Under the pieces are notes generated by a model. It saw only the letters and a list, made by a program, of their open reading frames with translations. It made no database searches and was not told the origin of the DNA. Positions 1 to 11,913 of a stretch of DNA of 64,000 bases are shown here, one piece after another. The position numbers and the translations under genes are program-made. This stretch comes from Amorphophallus konjac (lineage: Eukaryota > Streptophyta > Magnoliopsida > Alismatales > Araceae), in NCBI GenBank assembly GCA_022559845.1, contig CM040117.1:15090856-15154855 (forward strand), read 5' to 3'. Numbering within the stretch: position 1 is the stretch's first letter; every line of letters starts with the position of its first letter.

Positions 1-931
1 CAACTTTCATGAAATATTCAGTATCAAAATGCATGAGGACACTTGAAAACCCAGTTTTTCAAGGACAAGCAAAAACCAGCTTTGCCAAGCAGTATGAGTA
101 TGCCACATGCCAATTTTTCATCATGATCAAACTTGAGCAAATATCATGCATGAAACAGCACCAGCAGAAGTGTCGACACTTAGTGTCGACACTCTTCACT
201 GCCTGGACTGTCTGTTGTGCAGACAGCCCATGGCCTAGGGAGGGTCGACCCAAGGGGTCGAGACCTTACCTGTCAGATCTGAAGAGTGGATGATTACCAC
301 CTTAAGCATTAAGGGTCCAAGGAATATGATAGACTACTCAACAAGAACTTGAAAAAATAAATGGCTATGCATATACACAAAGCCAGGCAATCATGAACTA
401 CATACATGAAATTCCATCCAGCAAACCATTGAAGACCAGTAGGAATTCCTCAAGAGCTAAACGAGTATACTGGACATCCATTTCAAACTAGTGAGAACAA
501 TTCATGAAGCATGAGTAGCAGAGTTGATCATTTTAGTAACATGCTTTATCAAGCCAATGTAAAACTGATAGACATCATTTCAAGACCATTTAAAATCTCA
601 TGCAGAGTCAAGTAAAGAGCATCGTATTGGGATCTGTACAATGAGAGCAAGGAGGCCCAAGCCAAGACAGAATAGTAAAACTGAGACTGTAATAGCAAGA
701 TTCACCAAGAGTCATGGGTATCACAAGAAAACTCCACACCCTCATGCACAACATGCATGATTCAACATCAGAAATGTATCCATGAAGGACCATTGAAGTT
801 CTACCTGTAAAACAAGATATCATCATATTAGCTTATTTATCACGAAGATGCCATTAAGCATAAAACACACAATATATTAGAATCATCAAAACCATTGTCA
901 AAGACAACGATGGGGCGCACAGAACCCAACA
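1..931 (-). mobile_element. 3' LTR of element M (cut by window edge)
   Basis: Bases 1-931 are nearly the same as 41306-42236. On the minus strand the LTR starts TGTTGGGTTC at 931 and is preceded by a polypurine tract, which marks it as the 3' LTR. The outer end lies beyond base 1. It contains a GTCGAC inverted pair near 172-192 and a second (GGTCGACC-like) near 243-262, as in the other copy. Confidence 0.85.
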
Positions 932-948
932 ATCACCCCCTTTTTGAT
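932..948 (-). promoter_or_regulatory. Polypurine tract of element M
   Basis: On the minus strand this reads CAAAAAGGGGGTGAT directly before the LTR start TGTTGGG. It would be the plus-strand priming site for reverse transcription. Further AGGGGGAGA-like tracts on the same strand at about 990-1003, 1301-1310 and 2224-2232 form the repeated-PPT pattern typical of Sireviruses. Confidence 0.75.
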
Positions 949-2940
949 GATGACAATATATTGTGACTATTCAAAATTAATTCAAATATCTCTCCCCCTT
1001 TGGCATTATCAAAAAAATGGGGGTTAAGAGGCAGCCGTGACGATTCCAAACATGAATGAGACATGCGCACACGAACCCAGTAATGAACTTCCCATGAAGG
1101 GAAGGTGTATGAACTGAGAACCAAGCAATAGTTTGGAATTTGATGAACAATCAGTAGATGTGTGAGATAAGTGCAACTGCTCAATTTTTGTAATTTTTGA
1201 TATATGTATAACTAAATATGCACAAGTAGTATAAGGAAATTATATGCAAAATCTGAAAACTAAGTATGCACAAAGTGCATTGTGCTCAAAAGCACGTTAT
1301 TCTCCCCCAATTGTCAAGAATAAAAATCAACTGGCAATGGGTTATTTAACCTGTTATCTACATGTATAACCTATAGATGCATGTAAATGAAATGAAGCAT
1401 GATATGAACAGACAGATCAAGCATTCAGGCACTCAAGCATGCATAGTTAAGTATAGACTCATGCAAGTCCCTTCGGGACGGGTGTAATGATAATGCAATT
1501 GATCGTTGAACATGAAGTGCATGAGCAATACTAAGAAAGTCGTGCTTACATAAATAAAGTACTACATTAACCATGAAAGATGACTGATTCATAAGCGACA
1601 TTCAAACAATCAAACCCAATATGCATATGTGAAGATTGAGCAATGAAGTTCAAGTCAATATGGAAAATTAGATTTTCTAAAGAACACTAAAAAGAACTTC
1701 TCATCCATACACTTTCATACACAATGCTCGAATATTGGTAGCTACGTATGACCCCAATTTTTAATTACTAAAAACGGTGTGACTAACCTTTTGACACGAG
1801 TCATGCCCTTTGTTTCAAGGGCAATTCCTGGTTACTCAGTTTCGTCACTTTTTATGATGTGGATGAGACACTTTTCGACGCGAGTTGTACCCTTTGTCTC
1901 AGGGGCACTTCCCGGCTACTCGGTGGCAAATCACACTTATTTTGATATGGATTAGTTTCTCCTTTCGACGCGAGTTTCCTCCTTTATTTCAGGGGGGATT
2001 CTCGGCTACTCGGATCCACGTTCCACTTATACGACTTTTTGAAGGGGTAAACAGTCATTACCTCACGAGATATGTGATTTCCTTGTATAGAATCAGTAGT
2101 CCTCAAAAGTGTAGAGTAGAAAATAGTAATCCTTATTAGATTGAATCATTATCTCAAAAAGGTGCATTTTATGTGGGTGGTTGTGTTGAATGTAAAAGAT
2201 GAATTAGTCTCAACATAGTAATGTCTCCCCCTAAATATATGCACGGTTATAAAAAAATATCTCCCTTAATATATACCATGTTACAAACATGTCTAAATCA
2301 ATGTAATTTCATTTAGCAAGGGATGAGTCATAGAAGGAGTCAAAAAGTGGTTGTATATTATATACATTCAAACAAGCACTGAACTAAAGTTTTCAAGCAA
2401 GTTGATTACCGGTACGTGGCGGAGAACGTAGGTCCGAAGACCACCATCACGCGTGAAGAAAGTTTCCAGTTGGACATAATCAAACCTTCCACAATCATCA
2501 TTTGATATACCGGATAATCATGGCATTCAGGCACACGAGTATGAAGTATATGCAAGTATATGCATGTAACTTGAAAAGATGATTGAAGAATTATTCCTAT
2601 TCACAAGTATGTAAAGATGTGTATGATATGTGCATGAAAGTAAGTATGCAACCTGTGTATGCATAAGTGAACTATGTATGCATATGTGAACCGTGATTTA
2701 CAAGAAGTGATTGAAAGCATAAAAACTTTTATGTTCAAACTGAAGGATTCAAGAACTGAATTGTTATTTGCAAGATGTAAAATAGAGAGTGTGAAAGACT
2801 CTATGCACAGTGTAAAGCGTTCAAAACCGAATTTTTATTTAGGAAGCAAAAGAGAAGGTGTGTATTAAAACTAACTATGTATATCCAAAGTAAAGCATTC
2901 AAAAATCAGACTTACTCACAAAATGTGAGATAGCTCCAAA
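949..2940 (-). other. 3' untranslated region of element M
   Basis: Two kilobases of AT-rich sequence lie between the gag remnant and the 3' LTR, with no long open frame on either strand. It holds the extra purine tracts listed with the PPT, and a three-copy tandem repeat at 1788-2015. In a complete copia element the pol gene would stand in this interval upstream of the untranslated region; none is detectable. Confidence 0.6.
1788..2015. repeat. Three tandem copies of an ~85-bp unit
   Basis: Copies start near 1788, 1870 and 1961. Each contains the string TTTCGACGCGAGT (the first copy has TTTTGACACGAGT), then a CCTTT...TTTCAGGGG stretch, then GGCTACTCGG. The copies are diverged, so the duplication is old. 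The unit lies in the 3' untranslated region of M. Confidence 0.7.
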
Positions 2941-2949
2941 CACAAGTTT

Positions 2950-3082
2950 TTACCTTTGTAGGTCTTTGAAAGTGAACCTAGGCAAATTGATTTTCAATTC
3001 CAAGCCAATTTTCTTTCTCACCTTGAGAGCCCTTTGTTCATTATCAATCCTTGGTCTCAAGGTGCCCCTACAAAATAAATTC
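2950..3082 (-). pseudogene. Degenerate gag-protease boundary of element M
   Basis: Just downstream of the gag stop the minus strand keeps a short remnant resembling the copia gag-pol junction (a Phe-Val-Gly-Ala-Pro-like stretch where element P has its own junction), then homology stops near 2950. No protease Asp-Ser-Gly motif follows. This probably marks the left breakpoint of the pol deletion. Confidence 0.4.
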
Positions 3083-4680
3083 TCATTTTGGTGATTTGGG
3101 TACCCAAGCCATCTTGGATCCCGAGGGGTTAGTTCTAACATGACCAAATGTATTCTTTTTGTTTTTCCTTTCATACCATTCATCATCAGCCCTCATCATG
3201 GCACAATCATCCATTGAATGTCCATTCAGGCCACAATAAAAATAGTGAGACGATTTTCTTCTCATAGACAGCTTTTCATCATTTTCCATTAAAGGGCAAT
3301 TGTTCATCTTATGTCCTAAGCCACCACAGTAATGACAAGAGATATTTTTCCTGAAAGACCACTCATCATCATTTCTCTTCATGAAACAATTTTCAAAAAC
3401 ATGACCATACATCCCACAATAAAAGTAGTGAGTGTTCTGAGTTTTCTTCGTGGGTTTCTCATGGTTTTTAGAATCAACATTCATTTTCATTCTTGATTTT
3501 AAAGCTTCATCATCATCAAACTCTATTAAGAAGCAATCGTACATGTCGTGACCAAATTGTCCACAATAGTAACATGAAACATTTCTTCTTTTACTTGGTG
3601 CATGATTGTGTTTGACAGATGAAGTTTTCTCATGCACACAAGAGGATTCAACAACATGTTTTTGTTTTTCAATTCATTTATCACACAATTGCAAAGATTC
3701 ATTTAAACTCATGATTTCATTTTGTAGATTCAAGATTTGCAAGTTAGAGTTAGCAACCTCTTGTTCACATGAAGCAATCTTCTCATTCAACAGGAGATTA
3801 ACAATTTTGTGACTTTCAATTTCTTGTTCAAGAATATACAGTTTGTCACAATCATCATCAATCACACATTTTCCTTTTTCAAATTTTTTAAGACTTTTCA
3901 ATTCTCCTTCAAGTAGTAAAATTTGAATCAACAGAGCACTGTTTTTATTTTGGAGCTTTTCAAATGAATTTTTGTTTATGGAAGTGTGTTCAAGTTCTTT
4001 CATTTGAAAACTCACGTTATCATTAACAATTTCATTCATGGCTTTGTTGGATTCAAATTTATCATTCAAATTCCTAAAGTTTTCTATTTCCTTCCTTAAT
4101 TCCTTCAGCTTTTCAGATTTGTCAATAGACAAGGATTTCTCTTTTTCAAGAGTAAGCAATTTTTCAGACATGGCTGTGTTCACCATTTTTAGCTTCTCAT
4201 TATCTTCTCTTATTTGTTGGAGTTCTGAAATTTTAGCCAATAGAGTTTTATTTTCAGTTTTTAAACATGAAGTGGTTTCTTTATGCATATCGACTTCAAG
4301 CAACAGACTTTCAGTCAACTTCCTAAGCTCAGAACATTGAGTACATGGTGAGTTAATGTCACAAGCATTTTCAATTTCAAAGCACTTTACACATGAAGAG
4401 TTAACATGTGAAACATTATCAAGTTTCCTTTTCCTTTTTCTGTTTTCAGATTTTAGTGCTTTGTATATATCAACTAGTTCATCGTAAGCATTTATCAATT
4501 CATCATAACTCAATTCATCTTCGTCTTCCTCAGAATCAGAGTTAGAATTTACCTTCGAACTCTCCTCGCTTTGACGCTCAATTTCATTGATTGCAACCAA
4601 GCAGTCACCGTCGTTGCAAATTTCTTTTTGGGCTTCCTTTAGCCCGTCCCAAATTTCTTTGGCAGATCTGCAATTAGAAA
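3083..4680 (-). pseudogene. gag remnant of element M: coiled coil plus four CCHC knuckles
   Basis: Gag makes the virus-like particle and binds genomic RNA. From 4680 the minus strand opens within the UBN2-type gag domain (motif SAKEIWDGLKE), then jumps to an acidic stretch and about 250 residues of Lys/Glu-rich coiled coil (4600-3674). A single TGA at 3676-3674 interrupts it; the same frame then continues from 3673 and covers four zinc-knuckle units. Counting from Met at 3637, knuckle 1 (residues 22-35) and knuckle 3 (101-114) are full CX2CX4HX4C. Knuckles 2 (71-84) and 4 (132-145) have Tyr for the first Cys. It ends SKMAWVPKSPK, the usual copia gag C-terminus, at 3083. The N-terminal half is missing because the sequence breaks at 4680. 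The usual knuckle before the coiled coil is also absent. It cannot make a working gag. Confidence 0.8.
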
Positions 4681-4681
4681 C

Positions 4682-5215
4682 AAAGTCTGTACGTTAGACA
4701 AAGTCTGTACGTTGCTGAACATGAAGTCTGTACGTTGGCTGCCTAGCACAACTCGAAGTCTATACGTTGCTGCACACAAAGTCTATACGTTGCTGCAGAT
4801 GAAGTTTGTACGTTGGCTGCATGCACAACTCAAAGTCTGTACGTTGCACAACACAAAGTCTGTACGTTGCGACAGATGAAGTCTGTACGTTGCTGCAGAT
4901 GAAGTCTATACGTTGGCTGCATGCACAAAACAAAGTCTATACGTTGCACAAGACAAAGTCTATACGTTGGCTGCTAGCACAACTCCAAGTCTGTACGTTG
5001 GTTGATGGCTGCAACACAAGTCTATACATTGGCCGGCTACTTCACACGCAAAGTCTATACATTGCGTTCTGTTATGTTCGTGCATCAAGTTACCAAGTCT
5101 GTACGTTCATGAAGCAAGTCTGTACAGGCTCATGCAAGCTCAAGGTGCAAAGTCTGTACAGAGTTCATACATGCACACAAAGTCTACACGTCCAAGCCTT
5201 GATGCAAAGTCTATA
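4682..5215 (+). repeat. AAGTCTRTACGTTG degenerate tandem array
   Basis: About 25 copies of AAGTCT(G/A)TAC(G/A)TTG occur here, separated by 5-25 bp of variable spacer such as GCTGCATGCACAA. All are in the same orientation. The same motif forms arrays in the other P LTR, in the unlike LTR at 12397-14951, and inside the Tat element. Confidence 0.85.
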
Positions 5216-5407
5216 CAACAACTACAAGCTTCATTCAAATAGCCAAGGCCACTGCACAAGATGAGAGTCAAAAGATAAAGATTCAGTTGGTACTTTCTAG
5301 ACCAGCAAGGATGAAGTTATAGACATGAACATGCTGCTAATGGACACAAGCGACGGAGCTGAAGCGGCTAACGGGCCGACCCGGGCTGGACCGGGGGCTG
5401 CCCAGCT

Positions 5408-5590
5408 GGCGGTCGACCGCCAGCACAGGGGAGGTCGACCGCCCCAGCCAGCAGACTCCCGTCTGCAGTTCTGTCAGCTGCAGGTCGACCGCCATCCAGT
5501 AGCAGTCGACCGAAAATCCCAGGGACCGCCCGTTTGCAGATTTCTCAGTAGAGGTCGACCGCCAGAAGCCACAGGTTGACCGCCAACCCC
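5408..5590. repeat. GGTCGACC palindrome cluster in P LTR
   Basis: GGTCGACC, or a one-base variant, occurs about six times in 180 bp, mostly as GGTCGACCGCC. Each site is self-complementary with a central CpG. The cluster lies some 150-300 bp upstream of the TATA box, in the position expected for U3 enhancer sequence. It recurs at 38985-39185. Confidence 0.75.
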
Positions 5591-5724
5591 GATGCAGCCA
5601 TGTTTGACTTCGAAATCCACCTCGTGGCCAGCCCCTTTCCATGGATTTCTTTAATCCAAAAGTCACCTAATCACCCACAAATTGTGGATCTGGTCTGAAG
5701 GATGTCCAAGGACCATTCAAGGTC

Positions 5725-5730
5725 TATAAA
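5725..5730 (+). promoter_or_regulatory. TATA box of the P 5' LTR
   Basis: CTATAAAATC lies about 830 bp before the LTR end, followed about 30 bp later by a purine-rich start region. The same box sits at 39324-39330 in the right LTR. It is the likely core promoter of element P. Confidence 0.6.
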
Positions 5731-6556
5731 ATCAACACATGAGGGGTTGGAAACCCTAATACTTCGAGGCTTCAAGGGAGATTAAGGGAGGCCATTTTCG
5801 AGGTACTGTAGCACCTCCGTGAACAGTGTTTCGGGAGGAAGTTCTTCATCCATCCAAGGTGATTCAAGCTCAGATCTGAAGCCAAGCAATCTCCAACAAA
5901 GCTAGAAGCACTCAAGGGCAAGAAGGGTGATCAAAGGAAGCTAGAAGGAGCGTATTCCAAGAAGGAAATCAAGCTACTCCGGGAAGAAGCTCTTCATCGA
6001 ATCCTCAAGAGATTCAAGCTCTAGCAAATCTCAGACAAGATCTTTTCTCTTAAGCATATTCTATATCTTGTTTGAGTGTTTTTCATAAGTTGTTCTTTTT
6101 CTATTTGACTCAAACACTTGGTAGTTGAGAATCGTCCCTACCGGTGGTTAGTAGGAAGGTAATCAAAAGTTGTCCGATCTGCGGTGTTGACGTCCCTACC
6201 GGTGGTTAGTAGGAAGGTAATCGGTGGTTCTCCGATTTGCGATTTGGTGTGCTGCACTAGTGAAGCCTCACCGGATTTGGTGAGGGGTGGACGTAGGACT
6301 GGGGATTCAGTCCGAACCACCTTAAAATCCTTTGTGTTGTGGTTTGATTGTGCGATTGATATGTTTTAGATGCATGCTTAGGTTCAATCTCTATATTGTG
6401 AAATCATATTTCTAAGCAAATCATTTTATACATCGCTAAGCTAGTTATATTCCGCTGCAATTATTTTTAACTAGCTTTATACAGGGTTGTATTGCGAAAA
6501 GAGGGGCAGATCTATTCACCCCTCCCCTCTAGATCTGCTGTCCACTACACAACAAG

Positions 6557-6568
6557 TGGTATCAGAGC
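6557..6568 (+). promoter_or_regulatory. Primer binding site of element P (initiator Met tRNA)
   Basis: TGGTATCAGAGC starts two bases after the LTR end. It matches the 3' end of plant initiator-Met tRNA, the standard primer of Ty1/copia elements. Confidence 0.92.
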
Positions 6569-6581
6569 CTAATCTCTCATT

Positions 6582-8724
6582 ATGGGGTCCAACGACCTTG
6601 AGGGAAATGGTGGATCAGCGTCTAAGGGTTATTTACCTGAAGGATAATCTGTGAACAGACCTCCTTATTTCACTGGATCTAACTATCCTTATTGGAAACA
6701 TCGCATGCAGGTGTTCATTCACGCTCAAGACTACGAACTTTGGCGAGTGATCAGCAAAGGTCCGTATGAGCTTACGGAAAATGAGGACTTGTGGACCAAA
6801 GAACAAATAAGACAATCCACTGTCAACTGGAGTGCCAAACACATCATGCAATGCTCACTCCATCCAGTAGAGTTCTCAAGAGTGGCGACCTGCGCAACTG
6901 CAAAATAAATGTGGGACAAGTTAGAGGTAATATACGAAGGAACCTCTCAGGTACGAGAAACAAAAGCTAATATCTTAGTTTCTGAATACGAAATGTTCCG
7001 CATGAAGCCTGATGAATCAATTCAAGATATGTATGCTCGATTAATTGTGCTTACTAATAGTTTGACTGATTTGGGAAAGAAATATTCAGAACAAGAAATT
7101 GTAAGAAAGATTCTCAGATCACTGACTCCTGCATGGCACACAAAGGCTACTATTGTTGAAGAATCCAGAGATCTCACAACAACTAAGGTAGATGAACTCA
7201 TTGGTTCATTAATGACCTATGAGATCAACCTTAAGAACAAAGAAGCTGAAGTACATAAGAAAAAGTCCTTAGCTCTTAAAGCTGGACCTAGCGGTCAAGG
7301 CACTTTGGATGAAGGTGAGGATTCCGCAAGTGAGCGGGATGAGGATGATGTAGCCATGCTCACACGTAAGTTCAAAAAATTCCTGAGAAAGGAAGGTAAA
7401 AGCTTCATGAGAGGAAGGTCAAAGGTAAGAAATGGTTTCAAATTTAATTCTGAAAACTCTAAGAAATCTGATAAAATCATTTGCTATTTTTGTAATAAAC
7501 CAAGACATTTCAAGAATGATTATCCCGACAGATTCAGAAAAGCCGACAAATGGAAGGGCAAGAAGAAGAATAAGGCCATGGTGTCCACATGGAGCGATGA
7601 AGAGGAAAGTGATGACAGAACTAGCTCCTCGGACAAAGAAAAAGAATATTTCTACCTTATGGCCAAAGGTGATGAAGAAACTGAGGTAAATTCTCCATTT
7701 GAAGATTATACAATTGATGATTGGGAGGATGCATATATACAACTCATGGAAAATATGAAATGTACAAAAAGGAGAATAAATCATTGAAAAAGAAAATTAA
7801 CTCATTTGTGCATGATCATGATATGAATGATAAGAATGTTCTACTTGAAACTGAAATTGAAGATCTTAAGAAAATGATTGAGAATTTGGAGGAAGGAAGA
7901 AAAGAAATGGCTGACTTAGAAACTGAAAATGAAAATTTGAGAAATGAGATTGACAACATGAAACTCAAAATGCAAACCTATGAAAAGGATAGCAAATTAA
8001 GCAATGAGAAATATGAAGCTGTCAAACATGTCAACACTCAACTCTTGTAAAACATTGAAAACCTACAAAAAGAGTTAAAGGACAAACAACAATCTTTAGA
8101 AAAATTTGTGGATGGAAGAGAAAACCTAGATGCATTGCTAGGTACTAGAATGAACTTCAACAAGGAAGGGTTGGATTTTGAACCAACAAACAAAAGGTCA
8201 ATTGGGCTCAAAACTGTCACATTTGTTTCATCTTCCGAAGCTTCAACCTCAAACACAACTCCCACACAAAACCAGCAAAAAGAAAAGGAGAAAGGGAAAG
8301 AAAAGGTTGAAGAGGCAGTCACTGAACTTCCCAAAAAGACTATCCAAAATCCTAAGAAAGGTCGACCTTCCCCGCAGCATAGGTCAACAACTCCTTGGCA
8401 ATTGCCCGCTCAACCTTCCAGATTTCACCACAATTGGATTGCACACTCATATAGGCCAGCATCACCATATTTTTGGGACAATTGTGATTTTTGTGTTCAT
8501 CAATCCCATAGGTGGCAAAATAATTATTTTTAACCCAAGAACAACTAATGGCAACAATGGGTCAAGAAGCCAACTTCATCAAACTTTCAAAAATTCCAAC
8601 AAAGAGCCTCCAAACAGAAAATGAATGTCAAGGTTGAAAAGAAAAACCAAATCCCTGCTCTAAGCAAACAAAACATGAATGCTAGAAAGGTTTGGATTCC
8701 AAAAGAAATGGTTTCATGTTTTTA
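6582..8724 (+). pseudogene. gag of element P
   Basis: The frame starts at the ATG 14 bp after the primer site. It reads through a TAA at 6645-6647 and another at 6906-6908 (inside the conserved CATAK-MWDKLE motif, where Glu is normal). Domains in order: the DUF4219/UBN2 gag region (PYFTGSNYPYWKHRM onward, about 6654-7230), a basic linker, a zinc knuckle at 7482-7523 written CYFCNKPRHFKNDY, so the Gly is Arg and the last Cys is Tyr, then an acidic stretch. Near 7740-7787 the frame shifts by one and continues as a Glu/Lys coiled coil, with a TAA at 8048-8050, into a Ser/Thr/Gln-rich tail ending at a stop near 8533; degraded coding sequence runs on to about 8724. The capsid protein would be non-functional. 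Confidence 0.8.
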
Positions 8725-10417
8725 AAATTTGAAGAGTTTGATGGGACCCAAATTCGGTTGGGTTCCAAACACAATTGCTTAATTGTTTGTGTAGGAATGT
8801 CTTGCAGCCATGCATAACAGGTGATATCTAGATAGCGGCTGTTCAAGACACATGACTGGGGACAAAAAAAAAATTTATCTCTTGGAGGAAAAGGAAGGAG
8901 GATACGTTACGTTTGGAGGGAATAACAAAGAAAAAATCATTGGAACAGGTAATGTAGGTAAGAACCTCTCCAACTCCATTGGAAATGTGTTGCTAGTTGA
9001 AGGTTTGAAATATAACTTGCTTAGTATAAGTCAATTGTGTGATAAAGGTCACAAAGTGCTGTTTGACTCTCATGAATGTAGAATCCTTGAACCAAAATCT
9101 GACAAGGTAAAATTTTCTGGTAAGAGAGTCAACAATGTTTACATGATTGACTTAGATGATCCTACTTATTTAAACCTTTGTCTTGCTGCACCAAAATCTG
9201 AAATTGCTTGGTTATGGCATCGCAGACTAGGACATGCTAGCTACAATGTCTTACATAAATTGTTAAAGCATTCAATGGTGAAAGGGTTGCCTGAATTATC
9301 ATTTAAACAAGAAAACAAGTTGTGTGATGCATGTGTCCTAGGTAAACAAACAAGAAAATCTTTCAAGGGAAGATCTGAAAATACATCATCCAAATCACTC
9401 GAGCTAATTCATATGGACTTGTTTGGTCCAACCAGAACTGTTAGTTTAAGTGGTAGAAAATATGGATATGTCTTGGTGGATGACTTCTCTAGGTTCACAT
9501 GGGTTTTCTTTCTCACACATAAAAATGATGCCTTTGATGAGTTTCAGGCGCTCTACATGAAGATAAAGCAGGATGGTGAGTTCAAGATCTCCAAGATTCA
9601 ATCTGATCACGGTGGTGAATTTGAAAACACTGACTTCTATAATGTTTGCAGGGCTGAAGGCAATTCACACCGATTCTCTTCACCAAGAACGCCGGAGCAA
9701 AATGGTGTGGTTGAAAGGAGAAATCGAACACTTGTAGAGATGGCAAGAACCATGCTTGCTGAGCGGCAACTTCCAAGGAGGTTTTGGGCTGAAGCGGTAA
9801 ACTCGACATGTTACATTATCAACTGCTCTATGGTAAGGCCACACACCAAAAAGACTCCTTATGAGTTGCTGAAAGGTAAAAAGCCCTCTCTCTCACATAT
9901 GAAAGTGTTTGGATCTAAATGATTCATCCACAATAATGACAAAAGAGATTTAGATAAATTTGAGCCCAAGAGTGATGAAGGTATATTCCTTGGATATTCT
10001 GATAGATCTAGAGCTTATAGAATTTACAATATCAAGAGTCAAACTGTGGAAGAATCACCCCATGTTTCCTTTGATGAATATCATGATTCTAACAATGATA
10101 ACTCTTGCAGGAAAAATGATGAAGATGGGGAATTCCTAAGCATAAAGGACAAGAGTGATCCTCCACAAGAAGAAATAAAAGAAGATGTTGACCGAGCTGA
10201 ATCAAGCAATGCAAGGAATCAAGATCCAAGAGAAGGTAATGATTCTACAAACATTAGAATTCTTAAGGATCATCCTTTAGAAAATATCATTGGTAGCTTG
10301 AATGACCCACCTAGAACAAGGTCACATTTTAAAATTGTGGAAGAATTAGATCAACTTGCTCTTGTCTCTCAGCTTGAACCCAAAAATATTGATGAAGCAT
10401 TAAAAGATGAAAACTAG
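8725..10417 (+). pseudogene. pol of element P: protease and integrase
   Basis: The protease motif DSGCSRHMTG lies at 8831-8860; the codon two before its Asp is preceded by TGA (8822-8824) where Trp is usual. The integrase zinc module follows (HRRLGH...CDACVLGKQ, about 9217-9350). The DDE core has Asp in HMDLFGP (about 9413), Asp in QSDHGGEF (about 9602) and Glu in VVERRNRT (about 9711), all present. A TGA at 9920-9922 stands where copia elements have Cys (normally GCKCFIHNN). The frame then continues into the GKR-like C-terminal region (FLGYSDRSRAYRIYN). A TAG at 10415-10417 replaces the Trp before the RT domain. Typical Sirevirus domain order (PR-IN-RT-RH). Confidence 0.88.
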
Positions 10418-11482
10418 ATAAATTCAATGCAAGACGAGTTAAACCAGTTTGAAAGGAATAAAGTTTGGCATCTTGTTCCTAGACCTTCATCACAATCTGT
10501 CATAGGCACTAAATGGGTCTTTAGGAACAAACTAAGTGAGGATGGCAAGATAATAAGAAACAAAGCTAGATTGGTGGCTCAAGGGTATAATCAAGAGTTT
10601 GTGGTAGACTTTGATGAATCTTATGCCCCAGTTGCCAGACTCGAAGCCATCAGAATTTTACTTGCCTTTGCATGCTCCCTTAGAATAAAGCTGTATCAAA
10701 TGGATGTCAAAAGTGCTTTCTTGAATGGCTTGATCAAAGAAGAAGTCTATGTTGAGCAGTCCCCTGACTTTGAGAATTCTAACAATGCAGATTTTGTATA
10801 CAAGCTAGACAGGGCGCTTTATGGACTTAAGCAAGCACCAAGAGCTTGGTATGAGAGACTAAGCTCGTTCCTCATTGAAAAAGGGTACACACGAGGTAAG
10901 GTAGATCAAACACTTTTCACCAAGAAGCAAGGTAAGAACATCTTGATTGTTCAAATTTATGTTGATGACATTGTGTTTGGTTCTACAAAATCTGAAATGT
11001 GTGAGGAATTTGTGAACCTCATGACTAGCGAATTTGAGATGAGCCTAATGGGAGAACTTCAATTCTTTCTCAGTTTGCAGGTCAACCAAGGAGAAGATGG
11101 GTGCTTCATAAATCAATCCAAATACATCAAGGAGCTGCTGAAAAGATTTGACATGGCAAATAATAAAATCATTGCAACTCCTATGAGCACCACAACATCA
11201 CTGGATTCGGATGAAAATGGTAAATCAGTGGATGCAAAGGTCTATAGAGGTATGATTGGTTCTTTGCTTTATTTGACTGCATCCCGACCAGATATCCAGT
11301 TTAGTGTATGCCTTTGTGCTAGATTTCAAGCTAGTCCTAGAGAATCTCATTTGACTACCGTCAAGCGTATCCTTCGATATCTTGCCGGCACTCAAGATTT
11401 GGGATTGTGGTATCCGTCATCATGTGATTTATCTCTTATATCTTATTCTGATGCGGATTACGCTGGATGCAAGTTGGATCGT
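10418..11482 (+). pseudogene. pol of element P: reverse transcriptase
   Basis: Copies element RNA into DNA. The open stretch begins just after the TAG at 10417 and covers all copia RT blocks: GTKWVFRNK, KARLVAQGYNQ, the first catalytic Asp in YQMDVKSAFLNG, YGLKQAPRAW, and the YVDD box at 10958-10969. The connection region follows (FFLSLQV, where Gly is usual for the first Ser). This is the least damaged part of the element: about 355 codons without a stop. Frame is lost near 11480 by a one-base deletion in a Lys codon after CKLDR. Confidence 0.9.
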
Positions 11483-11913
11483 AGAGTACTAGTGGCTATT
11501 GCCAGTTTCTAGACGGGTGTTTAGTTTCTTAGGCCTCCAAGAAACAACACTCAGTTGCCCTCTCAACCGCGGAGGCAGAATATGTTGTTGCGGGGAGCTG
11601 TGGCACCCAAGTGTTGTGGATTAAACACCAACTCCAAGATTACTTGGTGGATCTTGGTTGTGTCCCGATTCTGTGTGATAACACTAGTGCTATCAGCCTT
11701 GTAAAAAATCCAGTCCAGCACTCTAGGACTAAGCATATTGAGATTAGGCATCACTTCATTAGAGACGAGGTCAGTAAGAAAAATTTTGAACTGTATTTTG
11801 TTGATACTCTAAATCAAATTGCTGATATTTTCACCAAGCCCTTGTGTAATGACAGGTTTTCAACACTCAGAAGGGAGCTTGGTCTTTGCCGACCTCAGGC
11901 CACTAAAAATTGA
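11483..11913 (+). pseudogene. pol of element P: RNase H
   Basis: After the one-base deletion near 11480 the RNase H domain continues in another frame: STSGYCQF, then a TAG near 11529 for the usual Trp, then KKQHSVALSTAEAEYV with the catalytic Glu, CDNTSAISL with the catalytic Asp, and SRTKHIEIRHHFIRD. The end, ADIFTKPL, is the usual copia C-terminus, so the length is complete. RNase H removes the RNA strand during reverse transcription. Confidence 0.88.

Larger units (their letters stand above)
4681..6554 (+). mobile_element. 5' LTR of element P, 5'-truncated
   Basis: This matches 38270-40153 almost base for base but lacks the first ~250 bp, including the TG terminus. It ends in CACAACA at 6554, immediately before the primer binding site. 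In order it contains the AAGTCTRTAC array, a GGTCGACC palindrome cluster, a TATA box near 5725, a transcribed leader, and a T-rich end with CACCCCTCCCCTCT. Confidence 0.85.

Noticed and set aside
4682..5215. CRISPR-like array
   Set aside because: Repeat words are short and variable, spacers are irregular and similar to each other, and the setting is a plant LTR.
4806..5264. Open frames across the AAGTCTRTAC arrays (also 13495-13998, 30802-31170 and 38217-38456)
   Set aside because: The repeats lack stops in some frames; the peptides merely repeat KSVRWL- or KVYTL-like words.
6557..6568. tRNA gene at the primer binding sites
   Set aside because: Only the primer-complementary bases are present; there is no cloverleaf around them here or at 56846 or 62757.
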